Shown here piece after piece: positions 53,646 to 62,435 of a stretch of DNA of 64,000 bases. Within the stretch, counting starts at the first letter, position 1; every line of letters starts with the position of its first letter. The stretch is from contig CAJUJN010000004.1 of NCBI GenBank assembly GCA_910586775.1, positions 34,635-98,634 of the forward strand, read 5' to 3'. This stretch comes from an uncultured Acetatifactor sp. (GTDB lineage Bacteria; Bacillota; Clostridia; Lachnospirales; Lachnospiraceae). Below the pieces are notes generated by a model. It saw only the letters and a program-made list of their open reading frames with translations, was not told where the DNA came from and did not search any database. Made by a program: the position numbers and the translations under genes.

Positions 53646-54109
53646 ACCTCCTCGTCAATCAATATCAATTTTGCACGGTAGAACGTAACCCGCGCCCAGT
53701 TCTCGCTCTTTCCCAGAACCCGGCCGATTTCCCGGTAGGACAGGCCTCCCAGCACCCGCAGCTCCACGGTTTTTCTTGTGTCAGAAGGGAGGCTCTGCAG
53801 TTTTTCCCACACGTCTGCCAGTTCTACCCTTGCGAGGGCGTGCCGTTCGGTATCGTGGCCGGATTCCAGGGTTTCGTCCAGTTCTTCCAGCCGGGCGCGG
53901 TTGGTTTTGGACCAGTGCTGGTAGAGCAGGTGTTTTGCAATCTGGCACAGCCAGGTAGAGAGTTTACAGCTTTTGTCATAGCTGTTCAGAGACTCGATTG
54001 CCCTTAAAAAAGTCTCCTGCATCAAATCCAGGGCCAGCTCCTTATCATGGCATCTGGCATACAGAAATTGAAATACAATCTGTGAATACTGCTGATATAA
54101 TTCATCCAT
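53642..54109 (-). CDS. ECF RNA polymerase sigma factor
   Basis: A 155-residue sigma-70 family protein. Region 2 (ALDLMQETFLRAIESLNSYDKSCKLSTWLCQIAKHLLYQHW) is at about 26-66 and region 4 (LQSLPSDTRKTVELRVLGGLSYREIGRVLGKSENWARVTFYRAK) at about 104-147. It directs transcription of an envelope-stress-type regulon. The anti-sigma gene overlaps its stop. AAAGGAGGA precedes the ATG, and an ECF-like promoter lies 24 bp upstream, which suggests autoregulation. Confidence 0.93.
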   Translation of the reverse strand: MDELYQQYSQIVFQFLYARCHDKELALDLMQETFLRAIESLNSYDKSCKLSTWLCQIAKHLLYQHWSKTNRARLEELDETLESGHDTERHALARVELADVWEKLQSLPSDTRKTVELRVLGGLSYREIGRVLGKSENWARVTFYRAKLILIDEEV

Positions 54110-54132
54110 GCGTTCCTCCTTTCTGACTCTTT

Positions 54133-54159
54133 TATCCGTTTTCAGAGGATTTCGTTACA
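54133..54159 (-). promoter_or_regulatory. ECF-type promoter, probably autoregulated
   Basis: On the minus strand TGTAAC (54159-54154), 15 bp, CGGATA (54138-54133). This resembles Firmicutes ECF promoters with an AAC-containing -35 and a CG-containing -10, and lacks a sigma-A -10. Confidence 0.55.
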
Positions 54160-54268
54160 GGGAAAAATGAAAAATATTTTCCAGGTCAAAAAAACAGAGA
54201 AACAAATCTGAGTTATCAGTTATTTCTCTGTTTTATAGCAACAATATAAAGTTTTCTGCATTCGTGTT

Positions 54269-55186
54269 TTATACTGTCTGAAGCCCTGCGAGTTGTTCTA
54301 CTTCTGCCACGTTGAGCTCAGAACATTCTGCAATCTCTTCAATTGTAAGTTTACCCATTTTCAATAGCTTAATTGCTGTTTTTTTCTTTGTTATGTCTAT
54401 TCCCTGATTTAAAATCTTCCTTGCTTCTGTTTCAATCAATGCTCCGCCCATCATATCACCTACGCCTTTCTGTACATTCTCATATTTTTGAGCAATTTCA
54501 TGAATCACATCGCCGGAAAGCTCAATGATTGTCCGTTTGTCAAATGCCCCGATCACTTCCTGCTGTTCCAATTCGTCAAGTCTGTCCAAAATCTTCTGAT
54601 ACTCTGCCCTTAATTCCGCTAGCCGCTGCTCATTCTTATTATACTCCGGAAAACGATTCTCATGTGAGAAAATGTAAAACGGAATCAACATCAGCAGACC
54701 TTTTCGAAAAATATCGTCCAGAGAATAAGTCTGTATTTTCATAATCGGCACATCGTACCGAACCGTCCCGCCCGGTGTGACGATAACATATTTCATTTTA
54801 TCCGGTGTCTTTTTGTAGGTTCGAAGATACAGAACCGCTGTATTTGGAAATGTCACGGTCAATGTTTCCGCCGTAACCTCACCTTCGTCAAGCGCTATCT
54901 GCGCGTCATATTCAAAAAGTCGTACCGTGATTTTTCCGTCAGGAAGGCTGCTCTCACACTCAACATGGTATTTCTTTGGAATCTTTCCGAAAACAGTAAA
55001 ATTTGTGTCTGTAATCCGTTCTTTGTCCGCTTGATCCTGCTGGTCTAAAAAATGTTCGTTGGGGAAAAAGCGGATTTCTTCCTCTCCTGTATATGTCTCC
55101 CCGAAAATCTCATTGATGACCGGAATAATCAGCTTCCGGCAGTCATTTAGGATTGTCCGGAATGTGCCGTCATAAATATTTCCCAT
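54269..55186 (-). CDS. PD-(D/E)XK nuclease-family protein (Rpn/transposase-like)
   Basis: A 305-residue protein. RITDTNFTVFGKIPKKYHVECESS near 57-80 fits the D ... E-x-E core of the PD-(D/E)XK fold used by Rpn/YhgA-like recombination-promoting nucleases. A helical middle with QRLAELRAEYQKILDRLDELEQ (coiled coil) follows, and a C-terminal segment KLTIEEIAECSELNVAEVEQL resembles a small helix-turn-helix. In Rpn proteins the nuclease makes DNA breaks; activity here is inferred only. Codon use looks more AT-rich than its neighbours. Members are often multicopy in gut Clostridia. Confidence 0.75.
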   Translation of the reverse strand: MGNIYDGTFRTILNDCRKLIIPVINEIFGETYTGEEEIRFFPNEHFLDQQDQADKERITDTNFTVFGKIPKKYHVECESSLPDGKITVRLFEYDAQIALDEGEVTAETLTVTFPNTAVLYLRTYKKTPDKMKYVIVTPGGTVRYDVPIMKIQTYSLDDIFRKGLLMLIPFYIFSHENRFPEYNKNEQRLAELRAEYQKILDRLDELEQQEVIGAFDKRTIIELSGDVIHEIAQKYENVQKGVGDMMGGALIETEARKILNQGIDITKKKTAIKLLKMGKLTIEEIAECSELNVAEVEQLAGLQTV

Positions 55187-55626
55187 ACTATAATCCCCTT
55201 TTCATCTGGCAACTTTATCATACCACTTTTTTTCCGCCAATTCAAGGATCTTTGCCCTGTTGGCTGTATTTCCTGTTGTTTTGGTGTCGTCCTGGCGTTG
55301 CGCTGTCGGCCATATCGGCGCTGCGTCTGGTTGGGGGGCAGTAAATAACCGTGTTGATTTCCGTACTTCGACTATATCAGGATGCTGTGCTTATGGGACT
55401 TTCGGATTACACTGACATTTATACTGGCAGACACTGTCTGGGTATGAAGGGCGTTGTAAGTTTTGGCAGTCCGGAGCAGATAAAAGCATGGGAAGCCGGC
55501 ATGAGATTTACAGCCATGATATGTGGTAATGAAATCTGACAAATCCGGACTTACGCCGTTTTATGGACATACTTTGCGTTTGCCGGGCATAAACTTTCAA
55601 TGCAAACAAGCTTGGGGAGGTTTCAT
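55187..55626. other. Intergenic region between the nuclease-like gene and the P-ATPase
   Basis: No gene I can support. The minus-strand promoter at 55217-55245 lies at one end. A 62-codon + strand frame (55351-55539) has no ribosome site and no known relative. Confidence 0.4.
55217..55245 (-). promoter_or_regulatory. Promoter of the nuclease-like gene
   Basis: On the minus strand TTGAAT (55245-55240), 17-bp spacer ending in TGG, TATGAT (55222-55217). Confidence 0.7.
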
Positions 55627-58608
55627 GTGTTTGAACAGTGCAGCGTAGCGGAAACCATAGAGAAAATGAAAAGTAACGGACAGGCAGGCTTAAGCGCGCG
55701 GGAAGCGGGGGAGCGCCTGCAGAGGGATGGAAGGAACGAAATGAAGGCGCCCCGGAAGAAGACAGCCATAGAGTCATTTCTGGAGCAGCTTAACGACCCG
55801 CTGATCTATGTGCTGATTGTGGCGGCAGTGGTATCCGTGCTGCTTCGGGAACTCAGCGATGCCATCATTATCGGCGTGGTGGTGGTGCTGAATGCCGTGG
55901 TGGGGATGCTTCAGGAAGGAAAAGCCAGGAGAGCATTGGAATCCCTGAAAAAACTCGCCAGTCCGAAAGCCTATGTAATCCGGGAGGGAAAACATATGGA
56001 AATCCCGGCGGCGGAACTTGTGAAAGGGGATCTGGTGTGCCTGGAGGCGGGATGCCAGGTACCGGCAGATCTGCGGCTGACGGAGTCCGCTCACCTGAAG
56101 ATCGAAGAATCCGCCCTGACGGGGGAATCCGTCCCGGTGGAAAAGGATGCCGGATTCGTGGGGGCAAAAGGAAAAGAACTGCCACTGGGGGACAGGCGGA
56201 ACATGGCATATATGTCAACCATCGTCACCTATGGACGGGCAAAGGGTATCGTCACGGCCACCGGCATGGATACGGAGCTGGGGCGGATTGCAGCCATGAT
56301 CACCGAGGCGAAGGAGGAAGCTACCCCTCTGCAGAAACGCCTGGGCGATCTGGGAAAAGTGCTGAGCCTGTTAAGCCTGGGGTTATGCGCAGCCCTGTTC
56401 GCCATAGCGGTGCTGCAGCACAGGAACGTGCCGGAGATGCTGATTACGGCCATATCCCTGGCAGTGGCGGCGGTTCCCGAGGGCCTTCCGGCTGTGGTGA
56501 CCATCTGTCTGGCTCTGAGCGTTACCCGGATGGTGAAGGTGAATACCATTGTCCGCAGGCTGCCCTCCGTGGAGACTCTGGGCGCCGTCAGCGTGGTCTG
56601 TTCCGATAAGACCGGTACGCTGACCCAGAACCGCATGACGGTGGAAAAATGCTGGGTGGGCGGCAGAATGCGGAAGGCAGAGGAATGTGTTCCGTCTCTC
56701 TACCCTGATTTCCTGCGGGGAATGGTTCTGTGTAATGATGCTTCCGCGGAACAGGGCAGCAGAAGCGGTGACCCCACGGAGCTGGCGCTGCTGGATCTGG
56801 CAAATGCGCAGGGAATCCGGAAATCAGAGCTGGAAAGACTGATGCCCAGGGTGGATGAGCTTTCTTTTGACTCCGACAGGAAGATGATGACCACGCTGCA
56901 CAAAAGCAGCGGCGGGGTGAATCCGTTCCCGGGAAATACAGGACGGAGCCAATCGGGGAAGCCGTCTTCCGTATACGGAGGCCGCGGGGAATTGCGTGCC
57001 GCAGAAACGTTCACTTCCGGAGGGAGTTTTTCCGGTACATACAATTCAAAACTGAATAAAGCCGGATTTGAAACTTCCGGAGACTGTCTTCCGGGACAGG
57101 GGCGCTTTGGGGCAGTATCCTATACAAAGGGCGCTCCCGACGAAGTATTGAAACGCTGTACCATGGTACTCACAGAAAACGGTCCGGTAAGGCTGAGTGA
57201 TTATCACAGAAGGCAGCTGCAGTCCGCCATGGAGGAAATGTCAGGGGAAGCTCTGCGCACCCTGGCGGTTGCCATGAGGACAGAAGACGCCCGGGACTCC
57301 ATGAGAATGGAAGCGGCAGTGGGAGCAGACACGGTTTTTCATGGGGCAGAAACTGCTGCCGGAACAGGAAGTACCCGGATAAAAGAGCAAAATCTCACGT
57401 TTCTGGGCATGGTGGGCATGCGTGACCCGGCACGACCGGAGGCCGCCAGAGCAGTGGCGGATTTCAAGGCGGCGGGGGTGAAGACCGTGATGATTACCGG
57501 CGACCATGTGGATACCGCATTTGCCATCGGCAGGCAGCTGGGCATTGCGGACAGCCGCAGGCAGTGCATGACAGGAGAGGAACTGTCCGCCCTGTCGGAG
57601 CAGGAATTCCGGGACAGGATTGACGATTTGTGTGTCTTCGCAAGAGTTTCTCCGGCTCAGAAGGTCCGCATAGTAGACGGATTTCAACAGAGAGGCGGAA
57701 TCGTGGCCATGACCGGGGACGGTGTTAACGATGCGCCTTCCCTGAAAAAAGCAGACATCGGAATCGCCATGGGAAAATCCGGAACGGATGTGGCCAGACA
57801 GGCCTCGGACATGATACTGACCGACGATAATTTTGCCACCATCCGGCGCGCCATTGAGGAAGGGCGGGGCGTCTATGAAAATATCCGGAAATCGGTTATC
57901 TTTCTGCTGTCCTCCAACCTGGGCGAGATCATTACCATGTTCCTGGCAGTGGTGTGCGGTATGGCATCTCCCCTGAAGTCCAGCCATATCCTCTGGATTA
58001 ACCTGATCACGGATTCCCTCCCCGCGCTGGCGTTGGGCGTGGATAAAAACGACGGCTCCAGTCTGATGCGTCAGCAGCCCAGAAAGGCGGAGGAAAGTCT
58101 GTTTGCCAGAGGCGGGTTTGCATGCACCTGTTTTTACGGTGCGCTGATTGCGGCGGTGAGTCTGACGGCGTTCCTGATGCTCCCCTGCGCGCTGCTGCGG
58201 GTAAACGGGCTGGCGGTGAATCCGGCGAATCTGTCGGAACTGCTGCGGAATGCTTCCGTGCTTGCCAAGGCTCAGACCTATGCCTTTACGGTGCTTGGAA
58301 TGTCTCAATTGTTTCATGCAGTGGGAATGCGGGACACCCAGAAATCCTTTTTCCGAATGGAACATCTGGAAAATAAATTAATGCTGCTTGCCTGCGGGCT
58401 GGGATTCCTGCTGCAGTTTGCGGTGACGGAGGTGCCCTTTCTGATCCAGGCCTTCGGGACTTCTCCGCTGTCGGGGAAGGAGTGGCTGAGGCTGAGCTTT
58501 CTGGCGGCGGCGCCGCTGTTTGCCCATGAGGTGATCGTGCTCTTTTCCGGAAGGGAGCAGCCAGCGTATAGAGGTGTATCCGAAAGCCGGGTAAGGGGAT
58601 CCTTATAA
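55627..58608 (+). CDS. Cation-transporting P-type ATPase, Ca2+ (type IIA) pump
   Basis: A 993-residue pump read from a GTG at 55627, with GGGGAGG six bases upstream; an in-frame ATG at 55600 lacks a site. An N-terminal actuator (SALTGESVPVEK), PEGLP in M4 (AVPEGLPAVVTI), the phosphorylated Asp in SDKTGTLTQNRM, KGAPDEVLKRC, and TGDGVNDAPSLKKADIGIAMG follow in order. PEGLP plus NLITDSLPALALGVD in M6 indicate Ca2+ export. The nucleotide-binding domain has a Gly/Ser-rich insertion (about 428-497) and a shorter one near 555-586, making it about 100 residues longer than usual bacterial Ca-ATPases. Confidence 0.93.
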   Translation: MFEQCSVAETIEKMKSNGQAGLSAREAGERLQRDGRNEMKAPRKKTAIESFLEQLNDPLIYVLIVAAVVSVLLRELSDAIIIGVVVVLNAVVGMLQEGKARRALESLKKLASPKAYVIREGKHMEIPAAELVKGDLVCLEAGCQVPADLRLTESAHLKIEESALTGESVPVEKDAGFVGAKGKELPLGDRRNMAYMSTIVTYGRAKGIVTATGMDTELGRIAAMITEAKEEATPLQKRLGDLGKVLSLLSLGLCAALFAIAVLQHRNVPEMLITAISLAVAAVPEGLPAVVTICLALSVTRMVKVNTIVRRLPSVETLGAVSVVCSDKTGTLTQNRMTVEKCWVGGRMRKAEECVPSLYPDFLRGMVLCNDASAEQGSRSGDPTELALLDLANAQGIRKSELERLMPRVDELSFDSDRKMMTTLHKSSGGVNPFPGNTGRSQSGKPSSVYGGRGELRAAETFTSGGSFSGTYNSKLNKAGFETSGDCLPGQGRFGAVSYTKGAPDEVLKRCTMVLTENGPVRLSDYHRRQLQSAMEEMSGEALRTLAVAMRTEDARDSMRMEAAVGADTVFHGAETAAGTGSTRIKEQNLTFLGMVGMRDPARPEAARAVADFKAAGVKTVMITGDHVDTAFAIGRQLGIADSRRQCMTGEELSALSEQEFRDRIDDLCVFARVSPAQKVRIVDGFQQRGGIVAMTGDGVNDAPSLKKADIGIAMGKSGTDVARQASDMILTDDNFATIRRAIEEGRGVYENIRKSVIFLLSSNLGEIITMFLAVVCGMASPLKSSHILWINLITDSLPALALGVDKNDGSSLMRQQPRKAEESLFARGGFACTCFYGALIAAVSLTAFLMLPCALLRVNGLAVNPANLSELLRNASVLAKAQTYAFTVLGMSQLFHAVGMRDTQKSFFRMEHLENKLMLLACGLGFLLQFAVTEVPFLIQAFGTSPLSGKEWLRLSFLAAAPLFAHEVIVLFSGREQPAYRGVSESRVRGSL

Positions 58609-59032
58609 GGGGGTGCCGGTCATGTACATATGAGCGGCCGCAGGTCCTGCTCTGAAGTAAGATCAGGATCAAAACCAGATGGAACACAGCAGGGAGATAC
58701 CGGCCAGGGCGCAGTAAAGGGACGGAAGCCGGGATGCGGCAAAGAGACGGCAGTCGGAAGAACTTTCTTAAAAGGGAATAAAATTAGTAGAAATAGCTAA
58801 ATATTCCGCCAAATATATTTTAAATTTATTAAATTTTAATATATTTTGGGTATCAAAAAACATTTTTTTCGACAATTAAATATTCCATTTTACAAAAGAG
58901 TGTGATATAATATGATAAATTAAAGATACTATACATTTGAATGGCCATTGCATTTGGTCTGTTTGTAAGCAGGATGCTGCAGGTATTGTTTGCGTGTGTA
59001 GAATGAAATGAAAATCAGACAGAGGTGACAAT
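58609..59032 (+). other. AT-rich leader region of glgC
   Basis: No gene. Bases 58780-58890 are strikingly AT-rich. TTTTTCGACAATT (58867-58878 area) is identical over 13 bases to the right end of the family-A repeat in the metK leader and may be a remnant. The promoter is at 58889-58916. Confidence 0.45.
58889..58916 (+). promoter_or_regulatory. Promoter of glgC-glgD
   Basis: TTTACA (58889-58894), 16-bp spacer, TATGAT (58911-58916). An overlapping TATAAT at 58906-58911 could act with a weaker -35. Confidence 0.55.
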
Positions 59033-60307
59033 ATGGTCAAGAAAGAAATGATCGCCATGCTGCTGGCAGGCGGACAGGGTAGCCGGCTGGGTGTACTTAC
59101 ATCCAAAGTAGCAAAGCCCGCCGTGGCATTTGGCGGAAAATACCGCATTATCGATTTTCCGCTTTCCAACTGCATTAATTCCGGTGTGGACACGGTGGGA
59201 GTCCTGACCCAGTATCAGCCGCTGCGCCTGAACAGCCATATCGGGATCGGTATTCCCTGGGATCTGGACCGCAATATAGGCGGGGTGACCGTGCTTCCGC
59301 CCTATGAGAGGCTCTCCAACAGCGAATGGTACACCGGCACGGCAAATGCCATTTACCAGAATCTGGAATATATGGAAAGTTATCACCCTGAGTATGTATT
59401 GATCTTGTCCGGTGACCATATTTATAAGATGGATTACGAGATCATGTTGGATTTTCATAAGGAAAGCGGCGCGGAGGTGACCATAGCGGTGATGCCTGTG
59501 CCCATGGAGGAAGCCGGCCGCTTTGGCATTCTGACCGTGAACGATAAGAGCCGCATCCTTAAATTTGAAGAGAAACCGGTGCATCCTCAGAGCAATCTGG
59601 CCAGTATGGGAATCTATATCTTCAACTGGAAGACGCTGAAGAAAGCGCTGCTTACCATGGCGGGGCAGCCGGCCCTTGACTTCGGGAAGCATGTCATTCC
59701 CTATTGTCACCGAAAAGGCGCGCCCATGTATGCTTATGAATTCACAGGGTACTGGAAGGATGTGGGCACCCTGCAGTCCTATTGGGAAGCCAATATGGAG
59801 CTGATTGATATTGTGCCGGAATTCAATCTCTATGAGGAATACTGGAAGATCTATACCAAGAGCGAGATTCAGCCGCCGCAGTATTTTTCGGCTGACAGCG
59901 TGGTGGAGCGCAGCATCATCGGCGAGGGAACAGATGTATACGGCAGGGTGTACAATTCCGTCATCGGATGCGGGGTTACCATAGGGAAAGACACTGTAGT
60001 GCGGGATTCCATCATTATGAATAATACGCAGACAGGAAACCAATGTGAGTTATATAAGGCAATTGTAGCGGAGGAGGTTCGGCTGGGGAACCATGTGCGT
60101 CTGGGCATAGGGGAAGAGACGGAGAACGACACTGCTCCGCATATTTATAACAACGGAATCGTCACTGTAGGTGAGCGGAGCGTGATTCCCAACGGCATAA
60201 CCGTAGGAAAGAATTCGGTCATCTTCGGTGTGACAACCGGGGCTGACTACGAGGCTTGTACCCTTCCGGGCGGCAGGACTTTGATTAAGGCAGGTGAGCA
60301 TCTATGA
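59033..60307 (+). CDS. glgC: Glucose-1-phosphate adenylyltransferase, catalytic subunit
   Basis: A 424-residue ADP-glucose pyrophosphorylase. LLAGGQGSRLGVLTSKVAKPAV (residues 9-30) is the nucleotide-binding loop with the conserved basic residue, then GTANAIYQN near 103, and FEEKP near 178. The C-terminal half is a left-handed beta helix (YNSVIGCGVTIGKDTVVRDSII). It makes ADP-glucose for glycogen. AGAGGTGA precedes the ATG. The stop overlaps the glgD start as ATGA. No glycogen synthase or branching enzyme is in the window. Confidence 0.95.
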   Translation: MVKKEMIAMLLAGGQGSRLGVLTSKVAKPAVAFGGKYRIIDFPLSNCINSGVDTVGVLTQYQPLRLNSHIGIGIPWDLDRNIGGVTVLPPYERLSNSEWYTGTANAIYQNLEYMESYHPEYVLILSGDHIYKMDYEIMLDFHKESGAEVTIAVMPVPMEEAGRFGILTVNDKSRILKFEEKPVHPQSNLASMGIYIFNWKTLKKALLTMAGQPALDFGKHVIPYCHRKGAPMYAYEFTGYWKDVGTLQSYWEANMELIDIVPEFNLYEEYWKIYTKSEIQPPQYFSADSVVERSIIGEGTDVYGRVYNSVIGCGVTIGKDTVVRDSIIMNNTQTGNQCELYKAIVAEEVRLGNHVRLGIGEETENDTAPHIYNNGIVTVGERSVIPNGITVGKNSVIFGVTTGADYEACTLPGGRTLIKAGEHL

Positions 60308-61425
60308 GGGCGATAGGAATCATTTTAGCGGGCGGCAATAACCGGCGGATGGGAGAACTGTCGCGGAAGCGGGCGGTCTGTGCCATGCCTATTGCGGGAA
60401 GCTACCGCAGCATTGACTTTACCTTAAGCAATATGTCCAATTCCCATATCCAGAAGGTGGCAGTGCTGACCCAGTACAATGCCAGCAGCCTGAATGAGCA
60501 TCTGAGTTCTTCCAAATGGTGGGATTTCGGGCGTAAGCAGGGCGGTCTGTACACTTTTACCCCGGTGGTGACTGCGGAGAACAGCAACTGGTACAGGGGG
60601 ACGGCTGATGCCATTTATCAGAATCTGGCATTTTTAAAGAGCAGTCACGAACCCTATGTGGTGATTGCTTCAGGGGATGGAGTGTACAAGCTGGATTTCA
60701 ATAAGATGCTGGCGTTTCATATCGAGAGGAAGGCTGATATCACGGTGGCCTGCCGGGAGATGGAAGAGGGCGCAAATCTGGAACGGTTCGGCACCATCAG
60801 GATGAATGAGGAAAGCCGTATTGAGGAGTTTGAGGAAAAGCCCCTGCGGGCGAAATCCAGTGTAATCTCCTGCGGTATTTATATATTGCGCCGGCGCCAG
60901 CTTATCGAGATGGTGGAAAAGTGCGAGGAGGAAGACAGATACGATTTCGTGCGGGATATTTTAATCCGCTATAAGGATGTAAGGAGGATTTTCGGCTATA
61001 AGTTAAGAGATTACTGGAAAAATATCGCCTCGGTGGAGGATTACTACGGAACCAATATGGATTTCCTGAAGCCTGAGGTGAGGAATTATTTCTTTAAACA
61101 ATACCCGGATATTTATTCCAAAGTGGATGATCTGGCCCCTGCGAAGTATAACGTGGGAGCCGCCGTGAGGAACAGCCTGATCTCCAGCGGCTGTATCGTC
61201 AACGGTGTGGTTGAGAATTCCGTGGTTTTCAAAAAAAGCTATATAGGGAATAACTGTTGTCTGAAAAATTCTATTGTACTGAATGATGTCTATATCGGTG
61301 ACAACACATGCATTGAGAACTGCATTGTGGAGAGCCACAGCACCATTCGGGCGAATTCCCACTATGTGGGTGAGGGTGGTCATATCCGCATTGTCCTGGA
61401 GCGGAATGAAAGATATACAATGTAA
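60304..61425 (+). CDS. glgD: GlgD, regulatory subunit of ADP-glucose pyrophosphorylase
   Basis: A 373-residue paralogue of GlgC. Its loop reads LAGGNNRRMGELSRKRAVCAMPI, so the G-x-G-x-R-L catalytic signature is degenerate, as is usual in GlgD. The sugar-binding FEEKPLRAKSSVISCGIYI is kept, and the beta-helix C-terminus is present. In Firmicutes GlgD has little activity of its own and raises GlgC activity as a heteromer. Translationally coupled to glgC by a 4-base overlap, which favours equal amounts. Confidence 0.94.
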   Translation: MRAIGIILAGGNNRRMGELSRKRAVCAMPIAGSYRSIDFTLSNMSNSHIQKVAVLTQYNASSLNEHLSSSKWWDFGRKQGGLYTFTPVVTAENSNWYRGTADAIYQNLAFLKSSHEPYVVIASGDGVYKLDFNKMLAFHIERKADITVACREMEEGANLERFGTIRMNEESRIEEFEEKPLRAKSSVISCGIYILRRRQLIEMVEKCEEEDRYDFVRDILIRYKDVRRIFGYKLRDYWKNIASVEDYYGTNMDFLKPEVRNYFFKQYPDIYSKVDDLAPAKYNVGAAVRNSLISSGCIVNGVVENSVVFKKSYIGNNCCLKNSIVLNDVYIGDNTCIENCIVESHSTIRANSHYVGEGGHIRIVLERNERYTM

Positions 61426-61440
61426 CACGGGGCGGTCTTA

Positions 61441-61519
61441 AGGAAGTGCCTGCGGATAACGGATGCGAGTTTACGGGCGTTTTCCGAGACAATTGCATCA
61501 GCTATTCTCCGGCAATTCC
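61441..61519 (+). repeat. Hairpin repeat family A, copy 3 (spoVG leader)
   Basis: A 79-bp element: AGGAAGTGCCTG at the left and CGGCAATTCC at the right. Inner arms GATAACGGATGC and GCATCAGCTATT flank an apex beginning ACGGGCGTTTTCCG. The TGCC/GGCA end pair replaces the TGTC/GACA pair of copies 1 and 2. It ends 16 bases before the spoVG ribosome site. Confidence 0.75.
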
Positions 61520-61547
61520 CACATTCCTGAATAAGGAGGTTTTGCAG

Positions 61548-61820
61548 ATGCAGGTTACAGATGTACGCGTACGCAAAATTGCGAAGGAAGGCAGGATGAA
61601 GGCTGTTGTATCGATTACCCTTGATGAAGAATTTGTAGTACATGACATTAAGGTGATCGAGGGAGACAAGGGTTTATTCATCGCAATGCCCAGCAAGAGG
61701 ACGGCAGATGGGGAGTATAAGGATATTGCCCATCCCATCAATTCCTCTGCCAGAGATGCGATCCAGAAGGTGATTCTGGAGAGCTACGAGAAGGCTCTGT
61801 TGGAGCCGGACGGGGAATAG
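61548..61820 (+). CDS. spoVG: Septation/regulatory protein SpoVG
   Basis: A 90-residue protein, MQVTDVRVRKIAKEGRMKAVVSITLDEEFVVHDIKVIEG, then FIAMPSKRTADGEYKDIAHPINS: clear SpoVG. It is a small nucleic-acid-binding regulator, first known for a role in sporulation septation and later as a DNA/RNA-binding protein. AAGGAGGT is ideally placed before the ATG. The leader contains family-A hairpin copy 3. A strong terminator follows. Confidence 0.96.
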   Translation: MQVTDVRVRKIAKEGRMKAVVSITLDEEFVVHDIKVIEGDKGLFIAMPSKRTADGEYKDIAHPINSSARDAIQKVILESYEKALLEPDGE

Positions 61821-61858
61821 GACGTGACAGCATTGGTATTGACATTAGAATCCCCCAA

Positions 61859-61890
61859 AAGCCATGGCGGCAAGTGCCATGGCTTTTTTT
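61859..61890 (+). terminator. Terminator after spoVG
   Basis: AAGCCATGGC (61859-61868) pairs with GCCATGGCTT (61876-61885), followed by a run of T. Confidence 0.9.
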
Positions 61891-62435
61891 AGCAATACGT
61901 TCAGAAATGTTCCATTGTTCAGGTGAATTTCGATATGATGATTCCGATATGACAGCGAGGATTGAAACATTATCGGAGCGTGTAGAAATAATCTATGAGC
62001 TCCTTTTTGCAAAGGGGCGGAAGATACAGGATCCCCGTTTCGAAAACACGTTTTTTAACTGATTTTTATGGTAAAGTTTGGGTGATTACTTGACACATTC
62101 AGGAATTGATTGTAGATTGTAGTAAGGAAATGTTTGCGAAATAACTTTTTGAATTTACAGTTGATTATCAGCGTGGGATTCAGCTTTTGGCTCATTGCAA
62201 GGAAAAGTTATTTTTGCACAAGTCCCAGGTATGTGTCGGTATATTTTCAGGAATATATTGTATTCATGAAATGTGCTCACAGCTGAAAACACTTGCCAAA
62301 TAAAAATGTATGGTCTACGGGAACCAAAGGAGAGATGTTGGTGAGGTGTCATTGGCATTATGAGAAAATATAATAGAGTGAGTATATATAATAGAGCAGG
62401 GGCAGTACAGGCAGCGGAAAGGTATGGTACAGAAT
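61891..62435 (+). other. Intergenic region before pth
   Basis: About 545 bp, AT-rich, with no gene I can support. TTGACA (62090-62095), 17 bp, TAGATT is a possible distant promoter. AATATAATAGAGTGAGTATA (62366-62385) holds TATAAT-like boxes closer to pth. Confidence 0.4.

Noticed and set aside
55351..55539. A 62-codon frame before the P-ATPase
   Set aside because: No ribosome binding site, promoter or relative known to me. It could be a gene remnant but I cannot support it.
61874..62062. A 62-codon + strand frame after spoVG
   Set aside because: It begins inside the spoVG terminator stem, has no ribosome site and no recognisable family. The segment with Arg-Ile-Glu-Thr-Leu-Ser-Glu looks protein-like but is too short to claim.
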